Shown here: positions 40,501 to 53,190 of the stretch, piece by piece | Numbering within the stretch: the first letter of the stretch is position 1 | Layout: each line of letters opens with the position of its first letter | Source of the DNA: Acanthornis magna | Lineage: Eukaryota; Chordata; Aves; Passeriformes; Acanthizidae | DNA: 64,000 nucleotides | Assembly: GCA_036785705.1 (NCBI GenBank) | Contig: JAWUZG010000056.1 | Location: forward strand, 10,169,001-10,233,000 | Direction: 5' to 3' | Translations under genes and position numbers: made by a program | Notes under the pieces: generated by a model | The model's database searches: none | The model's input: the letters and a program-made list of their open reading frames with translations, nothing else | Told to the model about the DNA's origin: nothing

Positions 40501-41904
40501 TTGTGTAATTTTTGTTACATGCAATGAGAGTTTGTTTTCACAGGGGCTGTGCAAGAGCTCAGGCTCAATGTTTGTTATTGTCATGTTGGGCTCTCGTGGG
40601 CTGCTCTTGCAAGGGCTCTGCTTGCTCTGTGCCCTCCTCCCACGAGAGACTTGCAAGATCTGTAGCCTACAAATATGCAAGACCTTAAACTGAGAAAAAT
40701 AGCACTTTTCCATGCAGGGTATCACAACGTGAAGCTTATTTTTTCAGTTTAAATTAATTGATGAGTGAATAAACAGTTTTTTAGTATTTAGAAAATGAGA
40801 TTACAGTGTGAAACGGAGATGTGTTTGGGACATCTGTGGAGAGATTACACTTGCAGTAATACACTTTACCTCCACGTTCTTGTAGTATCGTTATGTGAAT
40901 AAGGACAGGAGAATTAGTGGAGAGCAGTAACTACTTCAAAGGTCTGCCCAAGAGAAATTCAGACTCTGAACCACTGGTATGGTCTCCAGCACTGCACCAT
41001 CTGCATGTTCAGAGACTTTAGGAGATTCATTCATGCAGCATCCCTGTCCGGTGGACCTGACATCCCCTGCAGTTAGACCCCTGCCCTGGACTGGAAAGGA
41101 AAAGCACAGGAGTTTCCAAAGGTCAGAAAAGAGAGTCTCTCGTGAAGCTGGGAACTGACAGAGTTGTCAATGCTGAAGTGAATGTGTCAAGCACTGCATT
41201 ATTATATCCCATGAATTTTTATCTGCTTTCTGATTCAAGTAGTGGCCCGCCAGTTTCTGTTTCTTAAATGGTTTTTACATTCATTTCTCAATGTTAATTG
41301 GCTATAAAATGGGAAGATAGGCTTGTTTATAGTCATTTGTTTACAACCTTTTTCTTTTTGCAATTTTCTGGATGCCAGTAATTAACCCAGAGCTAATGCT
41401 AGAAACAACTTCAAGTAGAAATATTTTAATCTGTAATCCAAGCCTAAATTATAGCACAGTGTTCCCACATGGCTGTTGTGTGGTAAACAAGCACCTGTTC
41501 TGACATGGTCTGAGTTTTAATTTCCCTCATTTTCACAAGTAAGTTTTTGTTTAAATTGAAATTATTTACTGTTAGTGTTAAGCAGCTTATTTCTTTTTAA
41601 AACGAATTCCTTGCTGGCCTACATAGGATTAAGATCCCCTTCAGTTGCAAGAATAAAATAATTTCCTGCTGTTAGTGTAGGTTCCTCTGGTAAATCTGAA
41701 GCCCTTAGGAAGGCTTTCCCTGCAGCAGGTCTCTCAGCTGAAGCGCTGTAAACTGTCCCCATTAATGCCCTGCTCTAAAGGGAATTCAGGCAGCAGGGAA
41801 TTGGCAAAATAAGGGAAAGGGGCAGAAGGGGGAGGTGGGGGTGCTTTGTTTTCTTTTCCACAGCCACGTGAAACCTTGAGATTACATTTCTCCGTGTTTG
41901 GCAG

Positions 41905-42085
41905 TGGGTGTGTGTGATTTGTGTGTCTCTGTGTGTGTGTGAGCCCAGCCCTGCCTCTCGCATGTGGACTCGGTGCTCACCTCTCGGAGGGGATCGTGTG
42001 TCGGTTTTGGCACTGCGCGCAGGCAGTGGATCTTGGCAGCTCAGGCTACCCCTTCCAAGCATTTTTATATAGGAAGGGGCGTGTG
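41905..42085. other. Imperfect TG repeat followed by a CpG-dense patch
   Basis: An interrupted TG tract (about 41905-41941) is followed by about 125 nt carrying several CpGs, including gcgcgc near 42018. This is well above the intronic background, where CpG is rare. The patch is too short for a classical CpG island. Confidence 0.5.
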
Positions 42086-43204
42086 CTGGCCATTTCCAGA
42101 ATTCTAGCACTGCTTTTAACTGTGAGTTTCCAGAGGGTTTGCTATCCATTTGTCAGCTTGGATTTTCGTTAAATATATACACCCATGACAAATTAGCTGC
42201 CCTTCTCAGGGATACGTGAATATAAGAGGCATATAGGTTGACATGAGAAAATTTGAAGCTGGAGATCAGCTTTTTACCACATTGCTCAGCATTTGGTACT
42301 CCCTGAAAAATTCTCCTGCAAAATGGTGAAGAGTAAGATAGGTGAGGCCAGATATTTATCTTCCATTCAGCAGGAAGGTGTCAATTAGTCAATTTTGTCT
42401 ATTCTTTGTCTTTCTATTCTCATTCCCATCCTTCTTGTGGAGTTGACTGATATGAAGAAAAAGAAAAACCTGGAAAAATGTTTTCATTATAATTTGGAGA
42501 GTTTTCAGTTGACAGGTTTTTGGTTTTTTTAAATTGCTTTTTGAATTTTTGGCAGTGTTTAAGTTTGGGTGTTTTAATAATAATTGTTGGAAAGTTTTAT
42601 AGAATGGGTCTTATATTCATAAACCAGAAAAAATAAAAAAGGTGAGAAGTGAATTGTCGAAGTTTTTAAAAAGTTGGTTACCAAGTGTATATGTAATTGA
42701 TATTGATGTAGTTGGCAAATAAATCCACACAAGTGCCAGTCAAATTTTGAATGGCCAAGACACTAGAATATTAGCACTGCCCTCAACTCCTTGCCTATGA
42801 AGCTGAAGGCTGGGTGTCCTTTAAATTTTTAACTTGGATTATTTCATTACATTTTTCTTTTCTCAGACATAATTAAACAGGTGATGAAAAACAAATCGTA
42901 AATAACATGGTTATCCCCTGTGTTGGAAAGAGTTATGCTCAATGGTATTCGTTCACATAAGTAGTGGGAAATGGATTCATGTCTTTCCTATGCTTGAATA
43001 GCTTAATGTATCAGTTGTTTTGGTTCATCATTAAAATTGTGGAAATGACAGTGTGTTTTTAAATCCTAAATGGCAAGATATGCTTTGATAGAATGAGGCC
43101 AGCTCATAAAATCAAAAGGATAACATAATAAATAAAATTCCAGAAACCTGAGCATGTCTACTACAGCTTTGCCCTCCTTCTGACTGTGCTGTTGATGTTG
43201 GCAG

Positions 43205-43331
43205 GCGGTAGGCTGCGATCGACAACTCGGGAGCAACGCCAAGGAAGACAACTGTGGAGTCTGTGCAGGAGATGGCTCAACGTGCAGGCTTGTGAGGGGA
43301 CAAGCTAAGGCACATGTCTCACCAGAAAAAA
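43205..43331 (+). CDS. ADAMTSL3: ADAMTSL3 exon: end of cysteine-rich module / start of spacer
   Basis: 127 nt, entering in phase 0 and leaving one base of a split codon, bounded by gttggcag| and aaaaaa|gtaggt. The translation [42 protein letters not shown] contains the family signature GCD..LGS...ED.CGVC.GDGS.C, found in all ADAMTS and ADAMTS-like proteins at the end of the cysteine-rich module. A-V-G-C-D-R-Q (against I-V-G-C-D-H-Q in ADAMTSL1) and S-N-A-K-E-D support the ADAMTSL3 call. The exon is short and embedded in long introns, and minus-strand frames across it are shadows. Confidence 0.97.
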
Positions 43332-43857
43332 GTAGGTTGGAAATTGATCCTATGATAATATTTCCTTGACTGTGTTTTGTGCTTGTGCGTTAGCATGCAT
43401 ATTGCAGTGACCTTTTGACTGTGTACTTGTTTGCAGTTTTACAAAGCTACTTAATCTAAAGTCTGTGCTAGATTAGTCTGCTGAAATTCCATGAGGGATA
43501 CCACACATTAGGGTATAGCTAGGAAAGAATTCGAGATATGTAATTTTTTTTTTTATAGAGCTACTCCATTCTATCAGGAATAACCATCAAGATGCACATC
43601 TTATTTTAGAGGGTATCCTCGTGTTGCAATGTATGTGATGCTGCAGCAATGTTTTTAAATCATGGAAAAATATTATAGATGGTTTTATGGAAACAGTGGC
43701 CTGTGCTTGAAAGTACCTGGTTTTCAAATTAACTTCTATTTTATTTTTTATTTTGTGGTGTCTGAAGACAATTGAACTTCAGGGGCAAGGTACTACTTAT
43801 ATGGTACAAAAAGCACAAAGTGAAAGGGACTAATACTTTTATCTCTTCTTAGTGTGT

Positions 43858-43980
43858 TTGGCTCAAATTTCACCATTCTTTCTCAAAATAATTAACATCT
43901 TATTGGGAGTAACTCTATAGGTTTCAGTAGTATTGAAAATATAAAATATGGAAGAGGAAGGCTATTGGAATTAGACCCTA
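43858..43980. mobile_element. Possible ancient MITE relic
   Basis: The segment begins ttggctcaaatttcacc, contains ttgggagtaactctatagg and tttcagtagtattg, and ends near ggaattagaccc. The middle resembles the 'ggagtaactccattgacttcagtgg' core of palindromic MITEs common in turtles, crocodiles and birds. The ends are too diverged to pair convincingly. Confidence 0.35.
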
Positions 43981-46900
43981 TACTGGAGTCTGAAGAGTAT
44001 GGCTATTTTGATATGCAGGCAAGGTTTGTCACACAGAGCCTCCCCTCTGACACCAGTGCTCTCCACCCTCACAGATGATGCTCCCTGGAATCCCACAGCA
44101 TATATGCCATGTGTTTATCATAGGAATAGCTGCCTCACATAATTTTTTACTTTTCTGAACTCACAATGTGTACGTGCCGCGTGCATTTGTCACATGGAGA
44201 TGGGGCCTTTGTGTTAATTACCTTCCTGCAAATATAGAAGGGTGCCCTTAAAGTCAGTGCTCAAAGTTCAAATGCAACCAGGTTGGTTTTTTTCTTAATG
44301 GATGAAGCAAACCTTGCAATGTTTGGTATCTCAATGCTTATTGCTTTGCAGTGTGATCACCCTGCAATGGTGTTGGGTACCACGGTGCAGCTGCATCACT
44401 TCTGTAATTCAATACATATGTATAGCAAAGACAATCTAAATTAAAAAGTGACTGGTTTTGTGGCAGCAATTTTAAAGTCACAGGATAATTTTGCATAAGT
44501 CAAAGAGCCATTTTTACATATTAGATGTTCTATCAGTGTTAGCCTTTGCCTTGCCTGGACTAGAGGTCTTTTTTATTGATGGAAGAGTGTAGTTCAGTAA
44601 TTCATAAAATTTTCCATACTAAAAGGCTGAGAAAATGTCTTGAATGTTTGCAATGAGCTGAAAAAATGTTTTCTTGGAGGGCCACTTTTTATTCATTTGG
44701 CATATCAAATGCTCTGAACTTCTGGTCGGCATGGAGCAAGCACTTGTAAAGCAAATATTTTTGTAGTGTCTCCAAGCTGTATTTGTTTTGTGTCTATATA
44801 TAGATAGACACAGATATATAGGGATATATATGCACAAAATAACTCTTTCCCCTTCTGATGTGAAGGTCAACTGGAATTGAAAGGAATTGTGTTGTCCATT
44901 CCAGTTTCACAGCAACAGAGATTCTCCTGGGGACACTACAGCTAGTTCTAAGGAAACCCCAAGTAAATTTATTGGATTGGTGGCTCTGGTTGGATAATTC
45001 ATGATAAGTGAAAAAAAGTTTCACATTTAATTGCTGCTTAGGATGGAAGTACCATAAAGACAAAGTGGTAAAAGTGATCTGGTTTTGAAACTGTCATTTC
45101 ATGACAGAAAATATTAATTTTGCTTGTGGTATTCTGGCTCAGGTAAGAGCTGACTAAAGCTGACATCACTTGGTAGAAGGTCTCCCGTTGCCTTGAAGGT
45201 TATGAAGAATACACATGGTTTGTTTTTTCCTCTGTCATAATTCAGGGGCTTTTTAAGAGTCCTTTAAAATTAAAGACCAAGAAAGACTATTCTGAGGGAA
45301 GATGTCAGTTTTGCCAAGTTTTGGGTTTACCTTGCACTGCAGTAGGCTGGATGATATGAATGAATTACCACTGGCATAAGCAAAACAGCACGCATGCTAC
45401 TAAATTCAGAATCTGATGTTTTTCTTGGTATTGTGATGATGCAAAAATCCTTTTTGGGGGCAAGTTGTTCAATGCTATGCAATGAGTTCCATATAATCAT
45501 CCTGTGTTTGAATGAAATGTGGAAATAAAGCCATCCTTTCTCTGTGCTAATGTATCAGTGAAGGGAGGCACATTAGCTTCCAAAGAATCATTTGGAAGCT
45601 TTCACAATTAGTGTTGAGAAAATACCGACACGTGACAGACATGTATTTAAGAGGGAGCTTAAGGCTGTGAGCAGGATGTAAATTTTACTATTCAATGAAG
45701 CAAATTAAAGAACTGGAAGGAAAGAAAGAGCCAAAGATTTTAGTATAAAAAAGAGGCAAAAGGGAAACTAAAACTGCTTGGTTATCTTAGTCCTTATTTT
45801 AAAACAAAGAAATTCAGGCATTGATAGCAAATGATTTCTTATGAAGGACTAATTTTGTTTTATTATCTTTTTATATGTTTTTACATTGAATTAATGTCTT
45901 AGATCAGAAAGTTAAGCAGCACTGAAGGGGAGGTTACTGTTTTGAAAATATGAAATGAATGGTCATTTCAAAAGTTCTTGATTTTTTTCCACTAACACTT
46001 AATTGCCTTTGAAAGACAAAGTAAGTTAAACTTCTGTCAGCAAGCCAGATTCTGACATTCTGGTAAAATGATTAAAGGTTTGACTAATGATATTCAAACA
46101 AAAAGTGTAATAGGTTGTAAAATGTACCGTCCCATTGGGAAATGAGATATCACGGGCCTGATGTTTCTAGTACTATACATGGAACTCCCATTAACTCTAC
46201 TGTACTTTGTGCACATGGAAAAATTAAAGAATTGGGCCCTCATATCTGCTTTCTGCACCATTGTTGGCAAGAAATGGTAGGATAGTGTTCTGTTTCTGAT
46301 AACAATGAAGAAGAAAAGGTGCTGGTTCAATGGGGGGTGGAGATTAAGGCACAGACTTGTCCTAATTTGGTTTTATTTGATTCCCAAACTGCAAGACACT
46401 TGCAAGTTATACCTTTCTTAATGTTTTGCTACAAACCTTTTTATAAAAGCATTCACTGGTGATGGCTTTGTAACTGTTTGAATTTCCTTTTGCCATGTGC
46501 TTTCTTTCCTGTGGCACTTGTGTAATTTACCATCAGCTACCTTTTCTCACATGTCTATATGTCATCATCCCCAAGCATGCTTAACCAAAAACCTAATTTC
46601 ACTTTGGTCATTTATCTAAACAGAGGTGTTTGGCACAGCTCCCTCTCTGTGTCATCAGCCCACTCAACTTTGTGACAACTTCCTGCCTCACACTTTTCCC
46701 CACTTTGAAATCAATATATATGGAGCTAGCAACCCCAATTGTCCAGGCTGCCTGACACTTCACTTTATACAAAGGATTATTTGCCAGAATTCAACAGTTG
46801 TGTCAGAAGCTTTTCATGCCAGGTGCTATGTGTTTTGGAAAAAAGTTCAGTCAAAACAACTCAGCATATTCCAAGGACACAGAGGAGGAAAACATGTTGT

Positions 46901-48007
46901 TTCCCACTGTCAAAACATTCTTGAAACCTTCTCTTTAATATGTCTTACATCCCCCCCATTGTTGGACTTGATCACAGATCAGGGATTTGAAATTTGGCAG
47001 GCAATGGTCTTCTGGTCATGGATAAGTCTTTTGCAATGTCTGTGAACATCAACACATATTTTACTACAATCTTTAAAAAAAACCCCAACCTTTTCCTTTG
47101 GTTTCTCCGGTATCTCCTTGGATGTTAACAGCTGAAATTTCTGAAAACTTATCCTTCTAAGTGTTCTCTAGCTTGTTACAAGTCCTTACTGCAAACAGAT
47201 CGTATGTGTGCAGCTTCCTTAGAATACATAACATGTTGCTCTTCCAGAAATACGCTATTAAAAATTTTTCCTTGGTGTTGCTCTTGTTTTCTGCTTTACT
47301 GCAGTGTAGAACAGGTGCCATGGGAGGAGTTCTGTGATGCCTTCTGCCTCACATTCAGGCATTCAGAAGAGATTGGTGAAGAGCTCCTAATCTCCTGAGC
47401 TTCAGACTTATGATTGGGAGCGATGAGATCACATGAGGAGAGGGAAAGATGAGACGAGCTGAACAGAAACGTTTGACGTTAGCTCATGCAGTGAAGGAAA
47501 GGCAGATGTGAGAAGGTGGGTGGAGGATGCAGGACTGGCTGTACAGACACTCTGAGTCAAGGAAAAGAGGAAGAGAAGACGACTGAGATTAGATAAGGGA
47601 TCTGGGTGGGAGATGAAGTCAAGAACACTTGGAGAGGAAGAGGAAAAATCAACTATGTGTAGAGCCAGGAGAGGGAATTGGGACTGCTTTGGCAGGAAAA
47701 CTGCATGTGGGGAGGGATGGAATGCCAATGCACTAGCATTTCAGTGGGGATAAAGAAGCATGTTTTTTGAAGCAATTTTCACCATGGCCCTAACATACTG
47801 TTGATCAGTTCCCATTGCAGAGTGGTCTTGGAGAGCATAAGTTGGAATTTTTTGGATGAAGCTAAACCAGAAGATGTGTCCCAGAGAAGCACCTGATGTT
47901 CTCCAACAGCTACAGAATATAAAGTCCATGGGATCAGACTAGAATTATTCCCAATGAGGCACCTGCAATTTTGTAGTGTGGGTGCTGGGTCTTCAGCACC
48001 AACCACT

Positions 48008-48622
48008 TCAGTCTAGATGTCCCTTTAGTTTGCTTGGTTTACTTGGGGCTGCTATAGGTAGTATGAAGCCTCCTTCTTTATTTTCAAGGTCTCTTTTTTC
48101 TTGAAGAAATTTCTGTGTAAGAACATTGGCTATTTCATTATTTATTTTGCACTGCACTTCCTTAAGATCGTTCTCTTGATGGGCATATTTTCTCCAGTGC
48201 ATGTATTTGGCTTTGCCCAGATTTTTTTCATTTGGCAGGTCAGCACAAAGCCCAGCAACAGTGACTTCTGAAATTATGCCTGATACCAGCATGGGTGAGG
48301 GAAGCCACTGCAATAAGCTTCCAAATATTTTGAGATTTTTAGTTCCTGTGTGCTGTAGTTGTTCCTGGATTATTGTTGTTTGTACTTTGAGGGCACATAG
48401 GTCTTCGATCAGAACCAGGGAACCAGCAAATAAGTGCTGAGCAAGTACACAGAGAGAAAGAGTTTTTATAGACCTGAAATAAACCCTCTGGCCTGCTGTA
48501 AGAGGAGAGAGGGAAAAATCCCAACTGGCCCATATGTGAAACAGTAAATGGGTCCACCATGGCCCACATGGAAAAATAAATAAAACCTGATGAATTGGAT
48601 TGAGTTTAGGAATGTGGCTCCT
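48008..48622 (-). other. Unassigned 204-codon open frame, intronic, antisense to ADAMTSL3
   Basis: On the minus strand the frame opens just after a TAA at 48625-48623 and closes at the stop 48010-48008: 204 sense codons, the longest open frame I could trace in the window. The first ATG comes late, at the Met of LPSPMLVSG near 48292, so it is not a normal start-to-stop gene. The N-terminal half is rich in Trp, Phe and Leu. The middle has a helix-like VQTTIIQEQLQ and a moderately hydrophobic stretch. The C-terminal third is charged and Lys/Glu-rich (RKYAHQENDLKEVQCK). No family was recognised. It could be a fragment of an old retroelement or retrocopy, or a chance opening. Confidence 0.35.
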
Positions 48623-49490
48623 TTATTTTGATCCTGGGGATTAGCTCCCAGTCTTACCATAGCAGGGAGTCTGATCTTGCTCTCATTGAGATCCAAAATC
48701 TAAATCCACATTAACACCATAGAAACAGGATCAAACCTTGCCATCTAAAGTAAAAGCAATCTGGGAGCTTAATCAGCAAGTGTTGCGTGTAGTGTGTGCA
48801 CACATTTGCTGAGAGAGTCCCTGGGTAAGAACTGGAGGGAATCCCTGCCCTGGAAGCAGTGTTAAAATAGAGAGACAATGTCTCACCTGTTTCTCAGTTT
48901 TTAAGGTGAGCCTTAAGCTGAGCTCAGATGTTAGAGTCTAGTGTTTCTGAATGTTCCAGATGATTTTGGGTTAATTTGTTTTCAGCTTTAGACAAAGGTC
49001 AGCAATTAATTTTCAAAGAGACAGAAATCCTATAAGGGGGGAAAAAAGGTAATCAAAAATTCTCAGTATAGATTTCAGGGTAGCAATTTCCCCTTATGTT
49101 TTTGTAAGAGTTCACTGCTTTTAGCAGTGTGGACCCTACTGATTTAATGGGAAATGTACAGCATAAGCATTTAAAATGGGTTTACAGAGCCTTGTGTTTC
49201 TTTAAGAATATGAATTACATTCAACTGAGAACTGGAGACCTTTGGAATATGTTTGGAATATATAGTTTTGGAGCTAGACCTGGATAATCATAACTATTTT
49301 CCAAAGCTGTCCTATAGTCAGTTCTGTCCCATATCTTCCAATTCCTCATCTCTGTTCAGAATTCCAAAAATCTCGCATTTATTTTTTTCCTATAATTTTC
49401 TTCATCTCCAGGAAAGACTGCCCTAGGTCATAATTATCTCAGTAAGGTTACAAAAGCCTCCTGCTGTCAGACTTCTTGACAGGTCTGTGG

Positions 49491-49845
49491 GCCGCCGAGG
49501 CTGACCGCTGCTGCGGCGGTGAGCTCAGTCATCTCTAACGCAAATAAAACACTTTCTGGTAATATTGTCTCTGCCGCAGAGAAACACCAAATTTAGCACC
49601 CCCGTGAGACTTTTGGACCGTATCAGAGAGTGCTTCGGTGAGGGTGGAATGTCTGCAGTAGTGCTGAAGGAATGTGAGGCATCCTGGAGAGGGATCAGCA
49701 GGGTCTGCGGGGCGAGCGGAGTGCCTGTGGGGAGCACAGCAGGACAGCCCTGGGTGTTCTCCAGAGGAGCAGCGCTGCACATGTGTGCACATCTGCACAC
49801 CCGGGCTGTGTCCGTGCAGCACAAACTGCCCTTGGTTCCGCTTCA
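49491..49845. promoter_or_regulatory. CpG-dense patch, candidate regulatory element
   Basis: About 17 CpG dinucleotides in 355 nt, against a background where they are rare. It begins gccgccgagg and includes ctgctgcggcggt and gcggggcgagcgg. It lies within an intron 1.8 kb before the first spacer exon. Possibilities are an unmethylated enhancer, an intragenic promoter or a GC-biased relic. Overlapping open frames on both strands are expected from base composition. Confidence 0.35.
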
Positions 49846-51626
49846 GAGCAGCAATTAATGTGTTCTGGACTGGCCATAATCTGACTCTTATTCAAGGTTT
49901 TATGCTGTGCCTGATCATTGGCTGTTATCAGGATGGGATGCAATTCCTGACCAAGAAAGGACAGCTGGGCCCCTCAAACCTGCTTTCTCTCAAATGCTGT
50001 TGAGCACATGTGAATTCAGTAGTTATTTCCTTACTTTAAAGATACACACACCCACTACCTCCTGGCTATCTTTAGCAGTTCCTCTGATGAAAAACCAAGA
50101 TGCAGAAAGATATTAAGTGGTTCAGTAGTTAATGTTTTTTCCAGGACTCCATAGTTGTATTATTGTTTTACTGTAGTATTTTTCACTCTAGTGGAATACC
50201 CAAGTATGAAATTAATAAAGCTTGTATTTTATTACGTCCAAAATAAATTGTTGTATTTAAATGTCCTTCCTAGAAATTGACGATATAAAAACTGTAACAT
50301 AAGAAGGTGTTTATTTCAGAAAAAATAATTGCAGTATTTGCTTGAAGTATTCTGAACATTTGGCAGGAAATCATACTTATGCTAAGGAGATGTAAACCAG
50401 AAGCTGATAATTTAGCATCTACTATAAAGGGCTCTGGTTTAAAGTGGAAAAAAACATTTTTCAACCATTTTTTAGTTAGAACTAAACTCAGCTATTCTTC
50501 CTCTAAATATTTTATGAGTAATTCTGGAGCCAGTGTATCGCTGACCTTCAACACACATTTCTTTTTGAATCTGCGAAAAGGAAGTTCCTCTGCCCCAGCC
50601 ACTGAATGTGCATTAGCTCCATCACTGAACAGAGCATCTTGCACCTGCAGTGTGCATGGGGCAGGTCCTGCCTTACAGAAATGTACAGTTGGGCCATGAT
50701 GGAAATGGGTGACATTGATGCTTTCCTCCTTGGATGCTTCTCTCTTCCTTTTGTGGCTATCCCTGTGGATGCCCTTTTCTGAGAGCTCTGCTTTTGCTGG
50801 CGTGAGGGTCTCTAGTCTGTTGATTTCACTGGTAACTCAGTTTACTCAGGCAAATCACAGATTTCCTACATTTGAAATGAAAAGTAATAACTTTCTGCCT
50901 TTGTAAAATGCACTGAAGTAAGTGTGTTGAACATTTATATATGAAGAGGCCTTTCAGGCAGCCAAAAGCTGTTTTGTATTGACATGTCCTGTTGGGGGCT
51001 GGTTTGTTTTATAGCTCATTTTAAATTGAACCTCTTACTGGAAGAAATTATCTTATATAGTGAGTTAGATGCAGACACTCTGTTATAACATATACCTTAT
51101 AGCTATTATATATTTGCTCTTAACTGGTCTGTAATTGGTTAAGGGTTAGTGTTAAGTAGATGATTTATTTCCTGTAAGTCCTGCCACTTATTAAAGCTGT
51201 GACCTGCAGCAGGAAATGAGGTGTGGGCAAAATGAGACTGAACAGCTGCAGATTTTTGTAAGGGGGAAGGACTTCTTAGCAGATTCCTTATGTCAATTCA
51301 GTGATTAGGAAATAAAACTAGGACAGCAGAGTGTAAATATATTCCTAATACACTACTGACATTTCAGTTGTTATTGTTAATAGCAAATCATTTTCCAAGA
51401 GCAAGCAAGATTTACAGGTCCATTTGTAGGTCTTAATAGTTGCATAAGATGGCAAACAGACTCAGTATACTGTATTTAATAAAATAACCATATTATTTTT
51501 AATAGAATAATTGTGAAAGCTGTGAAATATTTTCTTAGTCACATTTGACAGTTTTCAGTCTAATTATGTGATGTACAAAGTCCCTGATGAAAGATAACTT
51601 CTAAAACAGTTGTTTAATTTTCCTAG

Positions 51627-51701
51627 GGGAAGAAACTGTGATTGCTGTACCACATGGGAGTCGCAGTGTGAGAATTACCCTGAAAGGACCAGCACACCTT
51701 G
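51627..51701 (+). CDS. ADAMTSL3: ADAMTSL3 exon: spacer module, first part
   Basis: 75 nt. Two bases complete the Arg codon, 24 codons follow, and one base is left over. It is bounded by ttttcctag| and cttg|gtatga. The translation (R)EETVIAVPHGSRSVRITLK ends GPAHL. I..VP.GSR.(V/I)R(I/L).(V/L)KGP.HL is the conserved beginning of the ADAMTS spacer, a beta-sandwich module thought to mediate matrix binding. R-E-E-(N/T)-V-I-A-V-P and G-P-A-H-L match ADAMTSL3. It is too short to appear as an open frame of its own. Confidence 0.96.
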
Positions 51702-51998
51702 GTATGACTGAGCTGTTTTATGTTTTTATACACAGGTAAAAGATAAAACCAGAACCTTGTGTCTGAACTCATCCAAACTTTGGTAATATGGGTAAGATCG
51801 GGACCTCGATACCTTGATTCCTCTTCCCATCTTTGATATCCAGCCTGGAGATAGTCCTAGAGGGCACTGGAAAGTCTGCTTAGTAAAAAGAAGAAAAAGA
51901 ACCTATTCAAAAAAGAAATAGAATACGTAGTGGTGGTTTCTATTCCTGCCATTTAAACCAATATAGAAGATGTCTCAAACACGGTACACTCTTAAACA

Positions 51999-52014
51999 AC
52001 ACACACACACACAC
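51999..52014. repeat. (AC)8 microsatellite
   Basis: A clean AC run of 16 nt followed by aaattt, about 300 nt after the spacer exon donor. Confidence 0.95.
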
Positions 52015-53190
52015 AAATTTACTTCCAGAGGATTATGTGTAGAATCAATAGCACTTGCATAACTCAGCACCAGAGTTCTGTTGAAGCCTCTGACAAGTGA
52101 TCTAGGCACAAATGAAGTAGGGTGAACATTTACACAAGTCCTGTTTCCTTGTCATTCTTTTGGTCATTCCATGCCACCAATGAGAAACAGTTTGCTGTTC
52201 TGTCAGACTTTTGATTCCCAATATTTTCTTATAAGGCTGATGGCAGTATTTATGGCAATTTCTGTATCCATAGGCCTGCCTTGCATAGAGAATTAATGGC
52301 TTCAATGGTAAGTGGTGCTGCCATACCAAACAATGAAATAAGCTATTAATTTAATTTTGAACAATTTTTTATTTGTAAAACTGGCACATGCAGTCTGGAT
52401 CCCAGAAATAAAAATATCTTCTCCTCAGAGATATGTAAACAGAAGTCAGAAATGCATTTTATTTGAAAATTACTCATCAGTTTGTTTGCTTTCAAAAATA
52501 TATTGTCACGTTCTTTCAAAGAAAAAAAAAATTAAATAAAACCCCCACTTTAGAACAGCTCCAGAGTGACAATAACTTCTAATATAGCACTGATGTAAAA
52601 AATATACAAAGCTGAACATACCCTGAACTAAATAATATTCCTTTAAAACTGTTGCAGGGGATGTGCAAAGGAATGATCCTGACCAGTTCAGGTCAGGACT
52701 ATTGGACTTTCTTAAGTAGTTCTGCAGAAGGAAGTTGTTGTTTCAACTTTGCATGAGGAAAAAGTACTAGATGGAGTGGCTCCTGGGGGATATGTGGAAA
52801 GCTCCTGAGGAATGCAGCAGAGGCTCAGTAACTAAGCACAGAGAGCTCCTGGCTTCCTACCCAGGGTGGTTCCGTAGAGAAGCTGTGGCTTGGCATTACC
52901 TTTGTTAGTTCGCTCGCTAGCTGGACGAGAATTGTGAAATGTTCCCTTAACCACTTCCACCAGCACATCTGTTTGCAAATCTGCGAGGATTTAGACGTTT
53001 TTTACCTAAAATTAAAATTGCAGAGGGGGAAAAGGGCTGAGAGCTGCTGTGAGGAGCGAGGTGGCAATGGCTTCTGGCTTCATTGCCAGGTCTCCAAGAG
53101 CTGAAGATCCAGAGATGCTTCTCTGCCTTCCCCCTGTGTGTGTTCGTGGGGGTTTGTCACTTATCAGAAGATACCAAATGATCCTTTGTC

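Larger units (their letters stand above)
30448..43204 (+). other. ADAMTSL3: ADAMTSL3 intron, 12757 nt, phase 0 (longest complete intron here)
   Basis: Donor gtatgt, acceptor gctgttgatgttggcag, whose pyrimidine tract is mediocre. The start of the intron is open in the exon frame up to TGA at 30616. The rest contains a GC-richer patch at about 34250-34520, an A15 run at 35995-36009, an unexplained minus-strand coding-like pair of frames at 36936-37323, a cluster of + strand frames at 39334-40508, and a TG-rich and CpG-dense patch at about 41900-42085. None could be assigned to a gene. Confidence 0.9.
43332..51626 (+). other. ADAMTSL3: ADAMTSL3 intron, 8295 nt, phase 1
   Basis: Donor gtaggt (preceded by an A run), acceptor tgtttaattttcctag. 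It holds a MITE-like relic (about 43858-43980), the unexplained 204-codon minus-strand open frame (48008-48622) and a CpG-dense patch (49491-49845). No extra ADAMTSL3 exon was recognised. Confidence 0.92.

Noticed and set aside
47700..48700. Remnant of a retroviral envelope gene on the minus strand
   Set aside because: A helix-like stretch followed by a hydrophobic segment prompted the idea, but there is no CX6CC motif, no fusion-peptide or furin-like site, no LTR pair and no primer-binding site. I left the open frame unassigned.
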